Shown here: one piece after another, positions 16,596 through 25,177 of the stretch
Layout: every line of letters begins with the position of its first letter
Position numbering within the stretch: the stretch's first letter is position 1
Notes under the pieces: generated by a model
The model's database searches: none
What the model saw: the letters and a program-made list of their open reading frames with translations, nothing else
Told to the model about the DNA's origin: nothing
Assembly: GCA_965277855.1 (NCBI GenBank)
Contig: OZ255847.1
Span: 186,001 to 250,000 of the forward strand
From: Bog-105 sp965277855
GTDB lineage: Bacteria; Acidobacteriota; Terriglobia; Bryobacterales; Bryobacteraceae
DNA length: 64,000 bases
Reading direction: 5' to 3'
Position numbers and translations under genes: made by a program

Positions 16596-17141
16596 TCAGT
16601 TATGCGGACCGATCTCGGCGCGCAACAATTTCAATTTGCTCCAGCGATCGTCGGAACTCTCGGGGTGACACCCACAATCATTTTGATTGCGATTCTGTCC
16701 GCAAACGGGGCATATTCCTTTGCAATCTTCGTGACAGACCAGCCGCATGGGGATAGCAAGCAGAACCACCTCCCGCAGGACATCGTTCAGCTCTAATCCA
16801 TTCCCTTCGTAATAGCCGACCTCGATGCCACCTTCATCGATCTCATCTTCGCCGCGAACGGGCGCCTCGGACGAGGGCAGATACACCAGATCAAAACTAT
16901 TTTCGATGGCGTACGCCGCAGCTTCCACACACCGATCGCAGATCCCTTCCATGGTGACAAGCAGCTTCCCGGTGACACGGATTTCACAAAGTGACGTATT
17001 CAGAAGTTGAGCCTTGCCTTCGCTGTGCAGCGATGAGGATTGCTTCACTTTCAAATCAAAATCGATGTCACCGGGGGGAATGTCAACTTTGAAACGGACT
17101 TCTCTTGATTCTAATTCCTGGAGGCTAAAGAACACATACAC
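16596..17141 (-). CDS. YceD-like DUF177 protein
   Basis: 181-residue YceD/DUF177 protein, linked in other bacteria to 23S rRNA accumulation and always close to rpmF. It contains VTGKLLVTMEGICDRCVEAAAY and the C-terminal cluster CHEDCKGICPVCGQNRNQNDCGC, a cysteine-rich block likely to bind zinc. It heads the yceD-rpmF-plsX set. I start at the ATG at 17141. Family is clear; biochemical function is not settled. Confidence 0.9.
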   Translation of the reverse strand: MYVFFSLQELESREVRFKVDIPPGDIDFDLKVKQSSSLHSEGKAQLLNTSLCEIRVTGKLLVTMEGICDRCVEAAAYAIENSFDLVYLPSSEAPVRGEDEIDEGGIEVGYYEGNGLELNDVLREVVLLAIPMRLVCHEDCKGICPVCGQNRNQNDCGCHPESSDDRWSKLKLLRAEIGPHN

Positions 17142-17237
17142 CTCTCAGTTTGCCGACCAGATTACTGGCGGTGCGACAAGCCTTCAGACACACAAGTTAG
17201 AAGTATAGCAGGCAGGTACCGCGCTCGAAACAACGAA

Positions 17238-17271
17238 GGGACACGCTTGTGAAGACTGAGTGGCGTGTCCC
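17238..17271 (-). terminator. probable intrinsic terminator after the Spy-like gene
   Basis: On the minus strand, just past the stop at 17279, GGGACACGC (17271-17263) and GCGTGTCCC (17246-17238) can form a perfect nine-pair stem with a 16-base loop. A T-rich but interrupted tract follows (TTCGTTGTTTCG). The stem is strong and well placed. The broken T tract and long loop lower confidence. Confidence 0.5.
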
Positions 17272-17278
17272 GTTCCCG

Positions 17279-17731
17279 TTAGTTGTTGGGCGGAGGCGGG
17301 GCTGATTCGGCGCCAGGCGCAGTGCCGCGGCGTTGCTGCATACGCTCGCGCATTTGCTGCTGCATCTGATCGTACTGTTGCTTCTGAGTATCAGTCAGCA
17401 CCGCTTTCAATTTGGTTTCGCTGTCATCACGGATGGAACGCATTTTCTCGCGTTTGTCCTTTGGCGCCACAGAGGTATCACTGCGCAAATTCTCCATCTG
17501 CTGCTGTTGGTCGGTCAGGATGGGCAGAATCTGCTTCTGTTGATCGTCAGACAGCTTGAGGCGCTTGGCGAGCATTTTTGTTCGCTGCGCCGGATCCATC
17601 TGCCGGTGCGCCGGACGGCCGCTATTTTCGGGCGAAGGCGGAGGCGGAGCGCTTTGATCCTGGGGCATGCCGATGGCCATGCCGGCTGCCAGAAATGCGA
17701 ATACACCGAGGAAGGTAAGTTGTTTCTTCAT
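17279..17731 (-). CDS. periplasmic Spy/CpxP-like LTXXQ protein
   Basis: 150-residue exported protein with an N-terminal signal peptide (KKQLTFLGVFAFLAAGMAIGM) and a helical body rich in Gln, Lys and Arg. It carries two LTxxQ-like motifs (LSDDQQKQILPILTDQQQQ and AVLTDTQKQQYDQM), the mark of the Spy/CpxP group of periplasmic chaperone or sensor proteins. The C terminus is Pro-rich. No metal-sensor gene is adjacent. A likely terminator follows, so it is probably monocistronic. Confidence 0.84.
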   Translation of the reverse strand: MKKQLTFLGVFAFLAAGMAIGMPQDQSAPPPPSPENSGRPAHRQMDPAQRTKMLAKRLKLSDDQQKQILPILTDQQQQMENLRSDTSVAPKDKREKMRSIRDDSETKLKAVLTDTQKQQYDQMQQQMRERMQQRRGTAPGAESAPPPPNN

Positions 17732-17851
17732 TTGTTCTCCTCTCCATTACGGAGATGTCGTCTCTACTTAAACAAGACGAAGCCGCGAAATTCCGGTTGA
17801 GGGTGTTCCGATTAAAATTCATTCGTGACGAATCCCTGAGAGACTGGAGAG

Positions 17852-18295
17852 GTGAGCGTGCTGGCGGATCTTACCTGGTACGGTGTCAGCCTAATCGCGA
17901 TTGCGCTTCTGCTGCTGGGCGTAGAGTTGAAGTTCGGCGGCTACGGCGTGTCGGGGGCGATCGGCTCGATCCTTTTAGGCGTCGGTGCAATCTTGCTGGT
18001 GCGTGGTCCACAGGGCGTTCCACCGGCCGTAGCCATCGCGATTTCGCTCGCATTGTGCGTTATCTCGGTGTTTCTTGGCTTTCTTGGATTGCGGGCGCGC
18101 AGAGCGAAGCAGTTGACCGGCATCGAGCGCCTAGTTGGGGAACGCGGCGTTACGCGAACCGAAATTCACACGCGCGGTACGGTTTTCGTACGCGGCGAAT
18201 ACTGGCAAGCCGAGAGTTCGATTGCGATCCCGGCGGGCAGAGCGGTTTCGATCGAGGCTGTCCATGGGCTGATACTTTACGTGAGGGAGGCATAA
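17852..18295 (+). CDS. NfeD-family short membrane protein
   Basis: 147-residue NfeD protein, short form without the serine-protease domain. It has hydrophobic segments around residues 8-30, 35-52 and 55-78, then an OB-fold-like C terminus (GERGVTRTEIHTRGTVFVRGEYWQA...SIEAVHGLILYV). Short NfeD proteins pair with SPFH proteins, and here the slipin gene begins seven bases downstream. GTG start with a GGAGAG ribosome site upstream. Confidence 0.9.
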   Translation: MSVLADLTWYGVSLIAIALLLLGVELKFGGYGVSGAIGSILLGVGAILLVRGPQGVPPAVAIAISLALCVISVFLGFLGLRARRAKQLTGIERLVGERGVTRTEIHTRGTVFVRGEYWQAESSIAIPAGRAVSIEAVHGLILYVREA

Positions 18296-18302
18296 CATTC
18301 AG

Positions 18303-19136
18303 ATGTTTGCCCAGTTGTTCACTTCAGTGATTGTCCTGGTCGTCATCATTCTGGTTTTTTACTTGATTACGTCGGTGAAGATACTGGCCGAGTATGAGAG
18401 AGGCGTAATCTTCCGTTTGGGGCGGGTGCTGCGAGAACCGAAAGGACCGGGAGTGATTCTGGTGTTTGCACCGCTGGACCGCATGGTCCGCATTTCGTTG
18501 CGCATTGAAGCGATGGAGGTGCCTCCGCAAGATCTGGTAACTCGTGACAACGTGACAGTGAAGGTAAATGCGGTGATTTACTTCCGCGTAGTGGATCCGA
18601 CCAAAGCTGTAATTGAAGTCTCGAATTTTTTATTTGCCACGAGCCAGCTGGCGCAAACGACTTTGCGGAGTGTGCTGGGCGAAGTGGAACTGGACGAGTT
18701 GCTGAGCCAGCGGGAGCGAGTGAACGTCAGGCTGCAGGCGGTACTTGACGAACACACCGGACCGTGGGGCGTGAAAGTGACCATGGTGGAAGTAAAACAG
18801 GTGGACCTGGCCGAGCAGATGATCCGGGCGATTGCGCGGCAGGCCGAAGCGGAGCGCGAGCGGCGCGCCAAGATCATCCATGCCGAGGGTGAATACATGG
18901 CGGCCGAGAAATTGAGCATGGCGGCGAAACAGATTCAGACGGAACCGGTTGCTATTCAATTACGGTATCTGCAAACTCTGGTTGAGATTGGCGCAGAGAA
19001 AAACAGCACGGTGATCTTTCCAGTACCGATGGATTTGATCAGTTCGCTGACGAAGTATCTGGATCGCGGCTCAGAAAAGCCGAGTGAGCCTCAACCCGTT
19101 CGACCTCAACCGAGCGACCGGCCAGCGGACTTGTAG
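18303..19136 (+). CDS. slipin (SPFH/Band 7 membrane protein)
   Basis: 277-residue slipin. An N-terminal transmembrane helix (residues 4-24) is followed by the SPFH domain: EYERGVIFRLGRVLREPKGPGVILVFAPLDRM, MEVPPQDLVTRDNVTVKVNAVIYFRV, and TTLRSVLGEVELDELLSQRERVN. A coiled-coil (RQAEAERERRAKIIHAEGEYMAAEKL) and a Pro-rich tail follow. Slipins scaffold membrane microdomains and oligomerise with NfeD partners, encoded just upstream. Its 3' end overlaps the convergent oxidoreductase gene by 31 bases. Confidence 0.94.
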   Translation: MFAQLFTSVIVLVVIILVFYLITSVKILAEYERGVIFRLGRVLREPKGPGVILVFAPLDRMVRISLRIEAMEVPPQDLVTRDNVTVKVNAVIYFRVVDPTKAVIEVSNFLFATSQLAQTTLRSVLGEVELDELLSQRERVNVRLQAVLDEHTGPWGVKVTMVEVKQVDLAEQMIRAIARQAEAERERRAKIIHAEGEYMAAEKLSMAAKQIQTEPVAIQLRYLQTLVEIGAEKNSTVIFPVPMDLISSLTKYLDRGSEKPSEPQPVRPQPSDRPADL

Positions 19137-20203
19137 ATAGCCGCTATGTAGCGCATGTCGCGCAGCCCTTCTTCTCCATTGCTCTTCGGTTCGTGATTAT
19201 CGAAGACACAGTCGGCGAAGTAGTCTGCTTCGCGAACGAATTGCGAGGGATCCTGTTCGACTTCCGGCATGTCAACCGGTTCCTGCCCCTTGCTTTCGGC
19301 TTTCAAATGGATGCCTTGATAGGAGAAGGCGGGCTCCATGTGCAAAATGCCGAGAGAGCCATGCACGCGATAGAAACCTTCCATCGGCGCTCCATAGGTG
19401 GTGTTGCAACTAGCGACGATGCCGGAAGGGAATCGCATGGTCCAGCTGCAGTTTTCCTCGACATCCCGGAAACGTCCATCCTGGTCGATGACGGTACAGA
19501 AACCTTCCAGATGGGCGGGTTCTTCGCCGGTCAGATAGCGGCAGGCGTTGAGCGAGTAGATGCCGACGTCCATGAGCGGGCCGCCACCGGCGAGTTTCTT
19601 ATTGAGTCGCCATTCGCCGGCGCGTTCATTGAAGCCGTTGGCGCTTTCGATGGCCTGTATTTTCCCGAGTTTGCCATCGCGAATCAGCTGGATGGCGCGG
19701 AGATTGACGGGCTCATACTGGCAGCGATAGGCAATCATCAGCTTCTTGCCCGCCGCTTTACAGGCATCGATCATGGCCTGGCTGTCTTTCAGGCTGGTGG
19801 CCATCGGTTTTTCGCAGAGCACGTGCTTGCGAGCGTTGGCGGCCCGAATGGTGTATTCGGCGTGCATGCTGTTGGGGAGGGCAATATAGACCGCGTCGAT
19901 CTCGGGATTGTTTGCGATCTCATCAAACTTCTCGTAGCTATAGATATTCTTTGCGGCTACGTTGTACTCGGCGGCGAGCTTGTCGGCCTTCTCGCGATGA
20001 CCCGTTACAAATGCCGTGACAACGGATTTCTGCGAAGACTTACAGGCCGGCATGAAGTGATCCATGGAGATGCGGCCTAACCCGACGATGCAATAGCGCA
20101 GCTTCTTGCCGGCAGTTTGTTCCTGGGGAAGGAAGGACGGGAGGGCAGGGGAGACCAGAGCGCCGGCGGCTAAAGTCTTGGCGAAGGATCTTCGATTGAG
20201 CAA
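19106..20203 (-). CDS. Gfo/Idh/MocA oxidoreductase with likely Tat signal
   Basis: 365-residue NAD(P)-dependent oxidoreductase of the Gfo/Idh/MocA family. The Rossmann motif is YCIVGLGRISMDHF, the conserved EKP appears as VLCEKPMATS, and GGGPLMDVGIYSLNACRYL marks the substrate domain. I place the start at the TTG at 20203. From there the protein begins LNRRSFAKTLAAGALVSPALPSF, a twin-arginine type leader; the frame open further upstream overlaps marR. Many acidobacterial members are exported this way and act on sugars. Substrate unknown; the start is uncertain. Confidence 0.85.
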   Translation of the reverse strand: MLNRRSFAKTLAAGALVSPALPSFLPQEQTAGKKLRYCIVGLGRISMDHFMPACKSSQKSVVTAFVTGHREKADKLAAEYNVAAKNIYSYEKFDEIANNPEIDAVYIALPNSMHAEYTIRAANARKHVLCEKPMATSLKDSQAMIDACKAAGKKLMIAYRCQYEPVNLRAIQLIRDGKLGKIQAIESANGFNERAGEWRLNKKLAGGGPLMDVGIYSLNACRYLTGEEPAHLEGFCTVIDQDGRFRDVEENCSWTMRFPSGIVASCNTTYGAPMEGFYRVHGSLGILHMEPAFSYQGIHLKAESKGQEPVDMPEVEQDPSQFVREADYFADCVFDNHEPKSNGEEGLRDMRYIAAIYKSAGRSLG

Positions 20204-20251
20204 AGATGATTGTACGATGTAGCCAAAGTTGGCGTTCCGGGAAAGAATGTC

Positions 20252-20284
20252 TTGACGATTATCGTTTAGACAAGTAAAGTAAAC
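20252..20284 (+). promoter_or_regulatory. marR-yceI promoter and overlapping inverted repeat
   Basis: TTGACG (20252-20257) and TAAAGT (20275-20280) are 17 bases apart, a plausible sigma-70 promoter. The inverted repeat GTTTA-N11-TAAAC (20264-20284) overlaps the spacer and -10, where a MarR regulator would block transcription. The ATG of marR at 20289 is only eight bases past the -10, so the mRNA may be leaderless or nearly so. Prediction only. Confidence 0.45.
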
Positions 20285-20288
20285 GCAT

Positions 20289-20792
20289 ATGGGAAAGCTA
20301 GCCGACGAATTGAAGATGTCGCGCGCCTTTGCCCTGGTTGAGGAGGAGGCCACGCTGGCCATTCTGCACACAGCGGACTTGCTGCAGCAGCGTGCCTCGG
20401 CGCTACTCAAGCCGTTTGACGTGACGCCGGCGCAGTACAACGTGTTGCGAATTTTGCATGGATCTCCTAAAGGGTTAGGATGCGGCGCTATCGCGGAAAG
20501 GCTGGTAACGAACGACCCGGACGTCACCCGATTGTTAGATCGTATGGAGGCGCGGACCTGGCTGGAGCGTAAGCGCTCCGAGCAAGACCGCCGGGTCGTG
20601 ATGACCTGTTTAACAGTGCAGGGCCGCCGACTGCTGGAACGCGTTAACCCGGTGATTGCGGAATATAATCGTCAGCAATATCTCGATTGGGATGAGAAAC
20701 AACTCAGGCAGTTAATCGATCTGCTCGAGAAGGTGCGGAGCGAGCGAAACAGTGAATCTGTGAATGAGGATAAGAAAGGAATAAAGAAATGA
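20289..20792 (+). CDS. MarR-family transcriptional regulator
   Basis: 167-residue MarR regulator with a winged helix: LLKPFDVTPAQYNVLRILHGSPKGLGCGAIAERLVTNDPDVTRLLDRMEARTWLERKRSEQDRRVV, followed by a wing and a C-terminal dimer helix. The DxR wing motif (EQDRRVV) is intact. It overlaps yceI by four bases (ATGA), so it probably controls its own operon through the inverted repeat in the promoter. The ligand is unknown. Confidence 0.92.
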   Translation: MGKLADELKMSRAFALVEEEATLAILHTADLLQQRASALLKPFDVTPAQYNVLRILHGSPKGLGCGAIAERLVTNDPDVTRLLDRMEARTWLERKRSEQDRRVVMTCLTVQGRRLLERVNPVIAEYNRQQYLDWDEKQLRQLIDLLEKVRSERNSESVNEDKKGIKK

Positions 20793-21334
20793 CCAACCGT
20801 TATGAAATTGATCCGGCGCACTCGAATCTCCAATTCAGTGTTCGCCATATGATGATGTCGAACGTAAAGGGTACGTTCACGGGTGTGAGTGGATTTGTCA
20901 CTTACGATCCGGCAAATCCGGGGACGTCCGGCATTGAGGCGAAGATCGATGTATCAACCGTGAGTACAAACGACGAGAAACGCGATGGGCATTTGAAGTC
21001 GCCGGACTTTTTCGATGTGGCGCAGTTTCCGCATATGACATTCCGCAGCACCAAGGTGGACAAGAAAGAAGCGGACCAGATGGTTATCACGGGTGAACTC
21101 ACATTACATGGGGTCACGAAGCCGGTGACGCTGGAAGTGGAAGAAGTGTCGGACGAAGGGCAGGACCCTTGGGGCAACACGCGGATTGGCGCAGCGGTGA
21201 AGGGCAAGATCAAGCGCAGCGAATTCGGGCTGACTTGGAATGCAGCGCTCGAAACGGGTGGCGTGATGGTGGGTGACGATGTGAAACTCGAGTTCGATTT
21301 GGAAATGGTGAAGGCGAAGACCGCGGCGGCCTGA
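20789..21334 (+). CDS. YceI-family lipid-binding-like protein
   Basis: 181-residue YceI protein, a lipocalin-like beta-barrel that binds isoprenoid-like lipids in characterised members. It contains YEIDPAHSNLQFSVRHMMMSNVKGTFTGVSG, RDGHLKSPDFFDVAQFPHMTFRST and RSEFGLTWNAALETGGVMVGDDVKLEFDLEM, all diagnostic. No signal peptide, so it is probably cytoplasmic, as many such proteins are. Cotranscribed with marR. Confidence 0.95.
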   Translation: MTNRYEIDPAHSNLQFSVRHMMMSNVKGTFTGVSGFVTYDPANPGTSGIEAKIDVSTVSTNDEKRDGHLKSPDFFDVAQFPHMTFRSTKVDKKEADQMVITGELTLHGVTKPVTLEVEEVSDEGQDPWGNTRIGAAVKGKIKRSEFGLTWNAALETGGVMVGDDVKLEFDLEMVKAKTAAA

Positions 21335-21950
21335 TTGGGTTTGGTGATCGGTGGAGGCGGTGTCGTTGTGAGCCGAACGTCCGCGACACTGCTTCAGGTA
21401 CTGTGGGGCTCCGCTGAAGAAGTTGTCTGACTGCGTAGCCGGGCCTGTTCGGAACGGGCAGGTCTACAAACCCGGCAACCAACTTCTGCCTGTAACCTCT
21501 TGCTAAAAAAGTCATGAATCTCGGTTCTGGATTGTCTAAGGCAAAGGCACGTTGAGAGCTCAGGAATCTCGGCCTCACTCCAAGAGTGTTCTCCCAGATC
21601 TGGGAAGCTAGCGTTCGAGAGTATAGGTCTAAACACCCTGGCGCTTTGGAGGGAAAGAGCTTGGCATTGTTTCAAGCCGCATTCGCAGATCGTGGGCGAT
21701 CATCCGAAAAACTTAACAGCGCTTCACGTACAATGCCGACATTAGCCGCGCGCTACTCCGTCTTATTCCCCGCGGCTTTGTTAATTATTCGCGAATCGAG
21801 GGAATCGGTATCGATTCGGAAATCAGTTTTTATATCATTCGACACAACGTACATACGCTTAACCTCCCTTAAATCCACCGTAGCGGCTGACTCCTTTGTC
21901 GCGTCGGTTGCTACGAAGTTCCGCAGGTTGTTCAGATTAGGCTTTTCGTT
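21335..21950. other. 616-base intergenic region, no gene supported
   Basis: Between the stops of yceI and the VWA gene I find no convincing coding frame, tRNA or promoter. Two short inverted repeats are present: CTTCAG/CTGAAG around 21394-21420 and GCCTGTTC/GAACGGGC around 21446-21463. Neither has a following T tract. An open frame on the plus strand near 21586-21957 lacks family resemblance and signal features, so I do not call it. Confidence 0.5.
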
Positions 21951-22907
21951 TCATTGACGATCGGATTTAATCGTCCAGTAACCTGAGCGTGCGCGAACCG
22001 TAGCAGCGGGATAGCTTTTGATTTGTATTTGCAGCCGATGGAACGTCGGCCTGGTCTCAACATCGGGCGTAAATGAAATAGAGTAGCGGCTGTGGATGTC
22101 GGTCTGTAGTCCCATCAGATCGCTTTCCAGTTTAGATTTGGTTTCGAAAGCAAAGCGTCGTCCGCCGGTTATGCCGGTGAGGCCCGCGACAGTGTTCTGC
22201 TTGAACAGGCGGGCGACTTCGACGAAGGGCAGACTGCCACCGGTCGGTTCGTAGTCTTCGGGCCTGGTTGTGAAGGGCGTCAGGTAAGCCGAGTAAGTCA
22301 AGCTATAAACCGTCGTTCCTGTGCTTTGAATTTTAGCGATGAGATCGGATAGCTTCCCCCTGCTTCCGCGGTCCCTGCTTTCGCCAATGATGACGATGCT
22401 GGCGCGCCTGGCGCCAGGGCGTTGAGCGAGTAGTTGCAAAGCTTCATTCGTGGCATCGATCATTCGACCATCCATGCTGTCCTGTGGCTTCAAATCGCGA
22501 AAGGCTTTTGCAATTGCGTCTGCATCCGTCGTGAAATCCTGCACGACCTTGATTTGATCGTCAAAGGTGACAACGGCTGCTTCTCCCTTAGCGCCCACTA
22601 CCGCCTCGGGAATCATTGCGCCAACCTTGCGGATTTTGGCTAGTGCAGAAAGAGATGTGGCGGTCGTTTGGATTAAGGTGACGAGGGCGATGGGTGCAAG
22701 TCCGGAATCCACGGTGTCGACGCGCACCGTTCGACGTCTTTCGTTGTCTAGCAGGACGAAATCAGGAGCATCCAAACCGTCGATAGGGCGGCCGTGACGG
22801 TCGGTGACGCTGACCGGAATAGTGACTAGCGGAACCGTAGTGTGGATCGTTGGTGATTGGCCGGATAGGCTGCCGGTGACAAGTGCGACTGCAAGCAGAG
22901 ATCTCAA
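21951..22907 (-). CDS. secreted von Willebrand factor A-like protein, acidobacterial type
   Basis: 318-residue exported VWA-domain protein of the type seen mainly in Acidobacteriota. A signal peptide-like start (LLAVALVTGSLSGQ) precedes VPLVTIPVSVTDRHGRPIDGLDAPDFVLLDN, a typical entry. The VWA core runs from PIALVTLIQTTAT through ARRASIVIIGESRDRGS. The MIDAS DxSxS is degenerate (LIQTTAT at the usual DTSGS place), so metal binding is doubtful. The frame opens at a TTG at 22907. The C terminus PTFHRLQIQIKSYPAATVRARSGYW matches the group's end. Function unknown. Confidence 0.84.
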   Translation of the reverse strand: MRSLLAVALVTGSLSGQSPTIHTTVPLVTIPVSVTDRHGRPIDGLDAPDFVLLDNERRRTVRVDTVDSGLAPIALVTLIQTTATSLSALAKIRKVGAMIPEAVVGAKGEAAVVTFDDQIKVVQDFTTDADAIAKAFRDLKPQDSMDGRMIDATNEALQLLAQRPGARRASIVIIGESRDRGSRGKLSDLIAKIQSTGTTVYSLTYSAYLTPFTTRPEDYEPTGGSLPFVEVARLFKQNTVAGLTGITGGRRFAFETKSKLESDLMGLQTDIHSRYSISFTPDVETRPTFHRLQIQIKSYPAATVRARSGYWTIKSDRQ

Positions 22908-22924
22908 GGTGTTGCCGCCAATGT

Positions 22925-23998
22925 CTATGCAGCGTTTCCTTTCGATTTCTTGAGCGGGGTGAGCAGTTCGAGGACAAGATGCTCATAAAGTTCGCTGCTC
23001 TTGGTCTCTTTGAATTTTTCCGCGAAAGTGCGCAGGTTGCCGGAAGAGTAGCATTCCATGACCGCAGGATGCACGTAGTATTTCTTGCAGGTTGCGGGCT
23101 TGTTACCCAGCTTCGATGCTACGTCTTTAATTACATCGACCAGCACTGACTTAGTCTGCTGATCGCTATCAATCAGGCATTGGTTGACCAGGAAACTAGC
23201 GGCGAGGCAGGTGCCACCCCAGGTCCGAAAGTCTTTAGCGGTAAATTCGCCGCCGCTGATTTCGCGGAGATAGTCGTTGACATCACCCGATTCGACCAGC
23301 TGCGGCTTACCTTCGTCGTCGAGATATTCGAATAAGCTGCTTCCCGGGATTTCTTTACATTTTTTGAGAATACGAGCCAGCCTTTTGTCTTCGACGGTAA
23401 TTTCGTGCTGCTGATGACTTTTGCCTTTGAAGGTAAATTTGAGGGTATCGCCTAAGATTTGGACATGTTTGTTGCGGAGGGTGGTGAGTCCGAAAGAGTT
23501 GTTTTCTTCAGCGTACTCTTCGTTGCCGATGCGGATGTAAGTGGTCTCGAGTAACCGGACGACAGCGGCGAGGAGTTTACGCTTCGAGAGTCCCGGTTTG
23601 GATAATTCGCGACTGACCGCTCGCCGTATTCTTGGCAGAACCTTACCAAAGGCACGCATGCGGTCGAATTTAATGAGATCTCGCACGTGACGGTATTTTG
23701 AGTGATAGCGGTATTGCTTGCGGCCACGGGCATCGCGTCCAACAGCCTGGATGTGACCATTTTCAACAGGACTGATCCAGACGGAAGTCCAGGCCGGCGG
23801 AAGCACGAGCGCTTTGATGCGCTGCAGATCGACGCCGTCTTTCAGGGGCTGGCCATCAGGGCGGATGTACACGAAGCCAGAACCCGTTTTGCGCCTCCGG
23901 ATGCCCTGTCCCTTTGGGATGGCATAGCGGAGGCCAGCCAGGTGGGCTGACTTGACTTCATCGGGCACGGCGGGCGAATTCGTTTTGGCGACTCCCAT
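22925..23998 (-). CDS. DNA topoisomerase IB
   Basis: 357-residue type IB topoisomerase, poxvirus-like bacterial form, which relaxes supercoils through a 3'-phosphotyrosine. It shows GLRYAIPKGQGIRRRKTGSGFVYIRPDGQPL, YRYHSKYRHVRDLIKFDRMRAFG, IRIGNEEYAEENNSFGLTTLRNKHV (with the first catalytic Arg), FKGKSHQQHE (Lys), AKDFRTWGGTCLA (second Arg), and a Tyr cluster at KKYYVHPAV that should include the nucleophile. Full length. Confidence 0.95.
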   Translation of the reverse strand: MGVAKTNSPAVPDEVKSAHLAGLRYAIPKGQGIRRRKTGSGFVYIRPDGQPLKDGVDLQRIKALVLPPAWTSVWISPVENGHIQAVGRDARGRKQYRYHSKYRHVRDLIKFDRMRAFGKVLPRIRRAVSRELSKPGLSKRKLLAAVVRLLETTYIRIGNEEYAEENNSFGLTTLRNKHVQILGDTLKFTFKGKSHQQHEITVEDKRLARILKKCKEIPGSSLFEYLDDEGKPQLVESGDVNDYLREISGGEFTAKDFRTWGGTCLAASFLVNQCLIDSDQQTKSVLVDVIKDVASKLGNKPATCKKYYVHPAVMECYSSGNLRTFAEKFKETKSSELYEHLVLELLTPLKKSKGNAA

Positions 23999-24052
23999 GT
24001 TGCCTATTCGATGCAGTTTGGGAGCGAACGAGTACTTTGATAGTGCAGATGG

Positions 24053-24196
24053 TCAGATGCGGTCGAGGACGCGGGTGCAAATCGCCATGGTGGCGAAGGT
24101 GAAGAACAAGATGTCGTTGTTCCAGAAGACAAATGCCGTAAACAGGCAGAGGAGCGTCAGGTTAGATCGAGGATCGAGGGAGTAGTCGTCAAACAT
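24053..24196 (-). CDS. possible small membrane protein
   Basis: A 47-residue frame, starting FDDYSLDPRSNLTLLCLFTAFVFWNNDILFF in part, contains one long hydrophobic segment that could span the membrane, then a short charged tail. It fills the space between topoisomerase IB and HIT genes on the same strand. No clear ribosome site precedes its ATG and I recognise no family. It could be a real microprotein or chance. Confidence 0.28.
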   Translation of the reverse strand: MFDDYSLDPRSNLTLLCLFTAFVFWNNDILFFTFATMAICTRVLDRI

Positions 24197-24306
24197 TGAT
24201 TTAGAAAGGTGGGCGGCCGACGATTCAGAACGATCGCCAGCCGCCAGGTAAACCACGTCGCTTTGGCGCCTTTGGAATTAGGAGTGGCAGCCCGGGGCGT
24301 AAACTC

Positions 24307-24819
24307 TCAAATTTTTGTTTGCGGGGGATGGTTTAGCACGGAAAACGCCTGGTGAATCTTCTGATAGGTCTCATCGAGCGCCTCGGGGATGATGCGGGCG
24401 TCGGCGATAGTCGTCATAAAGTTCGCGTCGCCCACCCAACGGGGGAGCATGTGGAGATGAAGGTGCTGTGCGATGCCGGCACCGGCGGCCGTGCCCAGAT
24501 TCATACCCAGATTGAGGCCGCCGGGCTTATAAATGGTTTCTAAGACCTGCTCGGCCTGGGTAGCCAGCTGCATCATCTCGGACGTGGTTTCGGGCGACAT
24601 TCCATCGAGCCGGGAGACGTGATCGTAAGGAACGATCATCAAGTGGCCAGTGGTGTACGGGTAGCGGTTGAGGATGACAAAACAGTGTACGGCGCGATGT
24701 ACGACCAGTGTTTGGGCATCTTCGGCCGGATGCTGGGCGGCCCAACAGAAGACGCAGCGCGAAGGAGCGTCCTTGGCCTTCATGTAGGTGGATCGCCAGG
24801 GCGTCCACAAATAATCCAT
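24307..24819 (-). CDS. HIT-family hydrolase (Ap4A phosphorylase-like)
   Basis: 170-residue histidine-triad protein. It begins MDYLWTPWRSTYM and carries CVFCWAAQ, a short zinc-like CxxC, then TGHLMIVPYDHVSRLDGM and the histidine triad QHLHLHMLPRW. This arrangement matches the actinobacterial/acidobacterial Ap4A phosphorylase-like subgroup, which hydrolyses dinucleotide polyphosphates or AMP conjugates. It sits 13 bases after the HU gene and may be cotranscribed. Confidence 0.92.
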   Translation of the reverse strand: MDYLWTPWRSTYMKAKDAPSRCVFCWAAQHPAEDAQTLVVHRAVHCFVILNRYPYTTGHLMIVPYDHVSRLDGMSPETTSEMMQLATQAEQVLETIYKPGGLNLGMNLGTAAGAGIAQHLHLHMLPRWVGDANFMTTIADARIIPEALDETYQKIHQAFSVLNHPPQTKI

Positions 24820-24832
24820 CTATAGTCTGCCG

Positions 24833-25177
24833 TTAGAAGGAATTCGGGAGTGTGCCGGGGAGCGGTGTTTCCGGTTCGTCCTTGCGGTGACCATTCTTAG
24901 CAGAGTGATTCACGAGGTCCCGTAATTCTTTACTGGGCTTGAAGAAAGGGATGCGCTTGGAAGGAACTTCCACGCGGGAACCGGTTTTGGGATTTCTGCC
25001 AACACGGGGTTGTCGCTGGCGGGTGCGAAAACTGCCGAAGCCGCGGATTTCGATTTTGTCCCCTTTGTGAAGACTATTCACAATACTGTCAAAAATGGTT
25101 TCGACGATTAATTCTGAATCCTTGCGGGTCATCTCCACCACTTTGGAGACCTCGTCGATCAACTCAGCCTTCGTCAT
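24833..25177 (-). CDS. HU/IHF-family DNA-binding protein
   Basis: 114-residue HU/IHF-type protein. MTKAELIDEVSKVVEMTRKDSELIVETIFDSIVNSLHKGDKIEIRGFGSF is the dimer core, and RQPRVGRNPKTGSRVEVPSKRIPFFKPSKEL is the beta-arm that wraps DNA with its proline. A 20-residue Pro/Glu-rich tail beyond the usual end is somewhat unusual. The ATG at 25177 lies inside the rpsA 3' end (14-base overlap), and the rpsA-HU order resembles rpsA-ihfB in other bacteria. Confidence 0.93.
   Translation of the reverse strand: MTKAELIDEVSKVVEMTRKDSELIVETIFDSIVNSLHKGDKIEIRGFGSFRTRQRQPRVGRNPKTGSRVEVPSKRIPFFKPSKELRDLVNHSAKNGHRKDEPETPLPGTLPNSF

Noticed and set aside
19193..20080. 295-residue open frame on the plus strand, antisense to the oxidoreductase
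   Set aside because: It is an exact shadow of a confident gene on the minus strand and has no family features.
21586..21957. 123-residue plus-strand frame in the intergenic region after yceI
   Set aside because: No signal peptide, family motif or ribosome site; composition unlike neighbouring genes.
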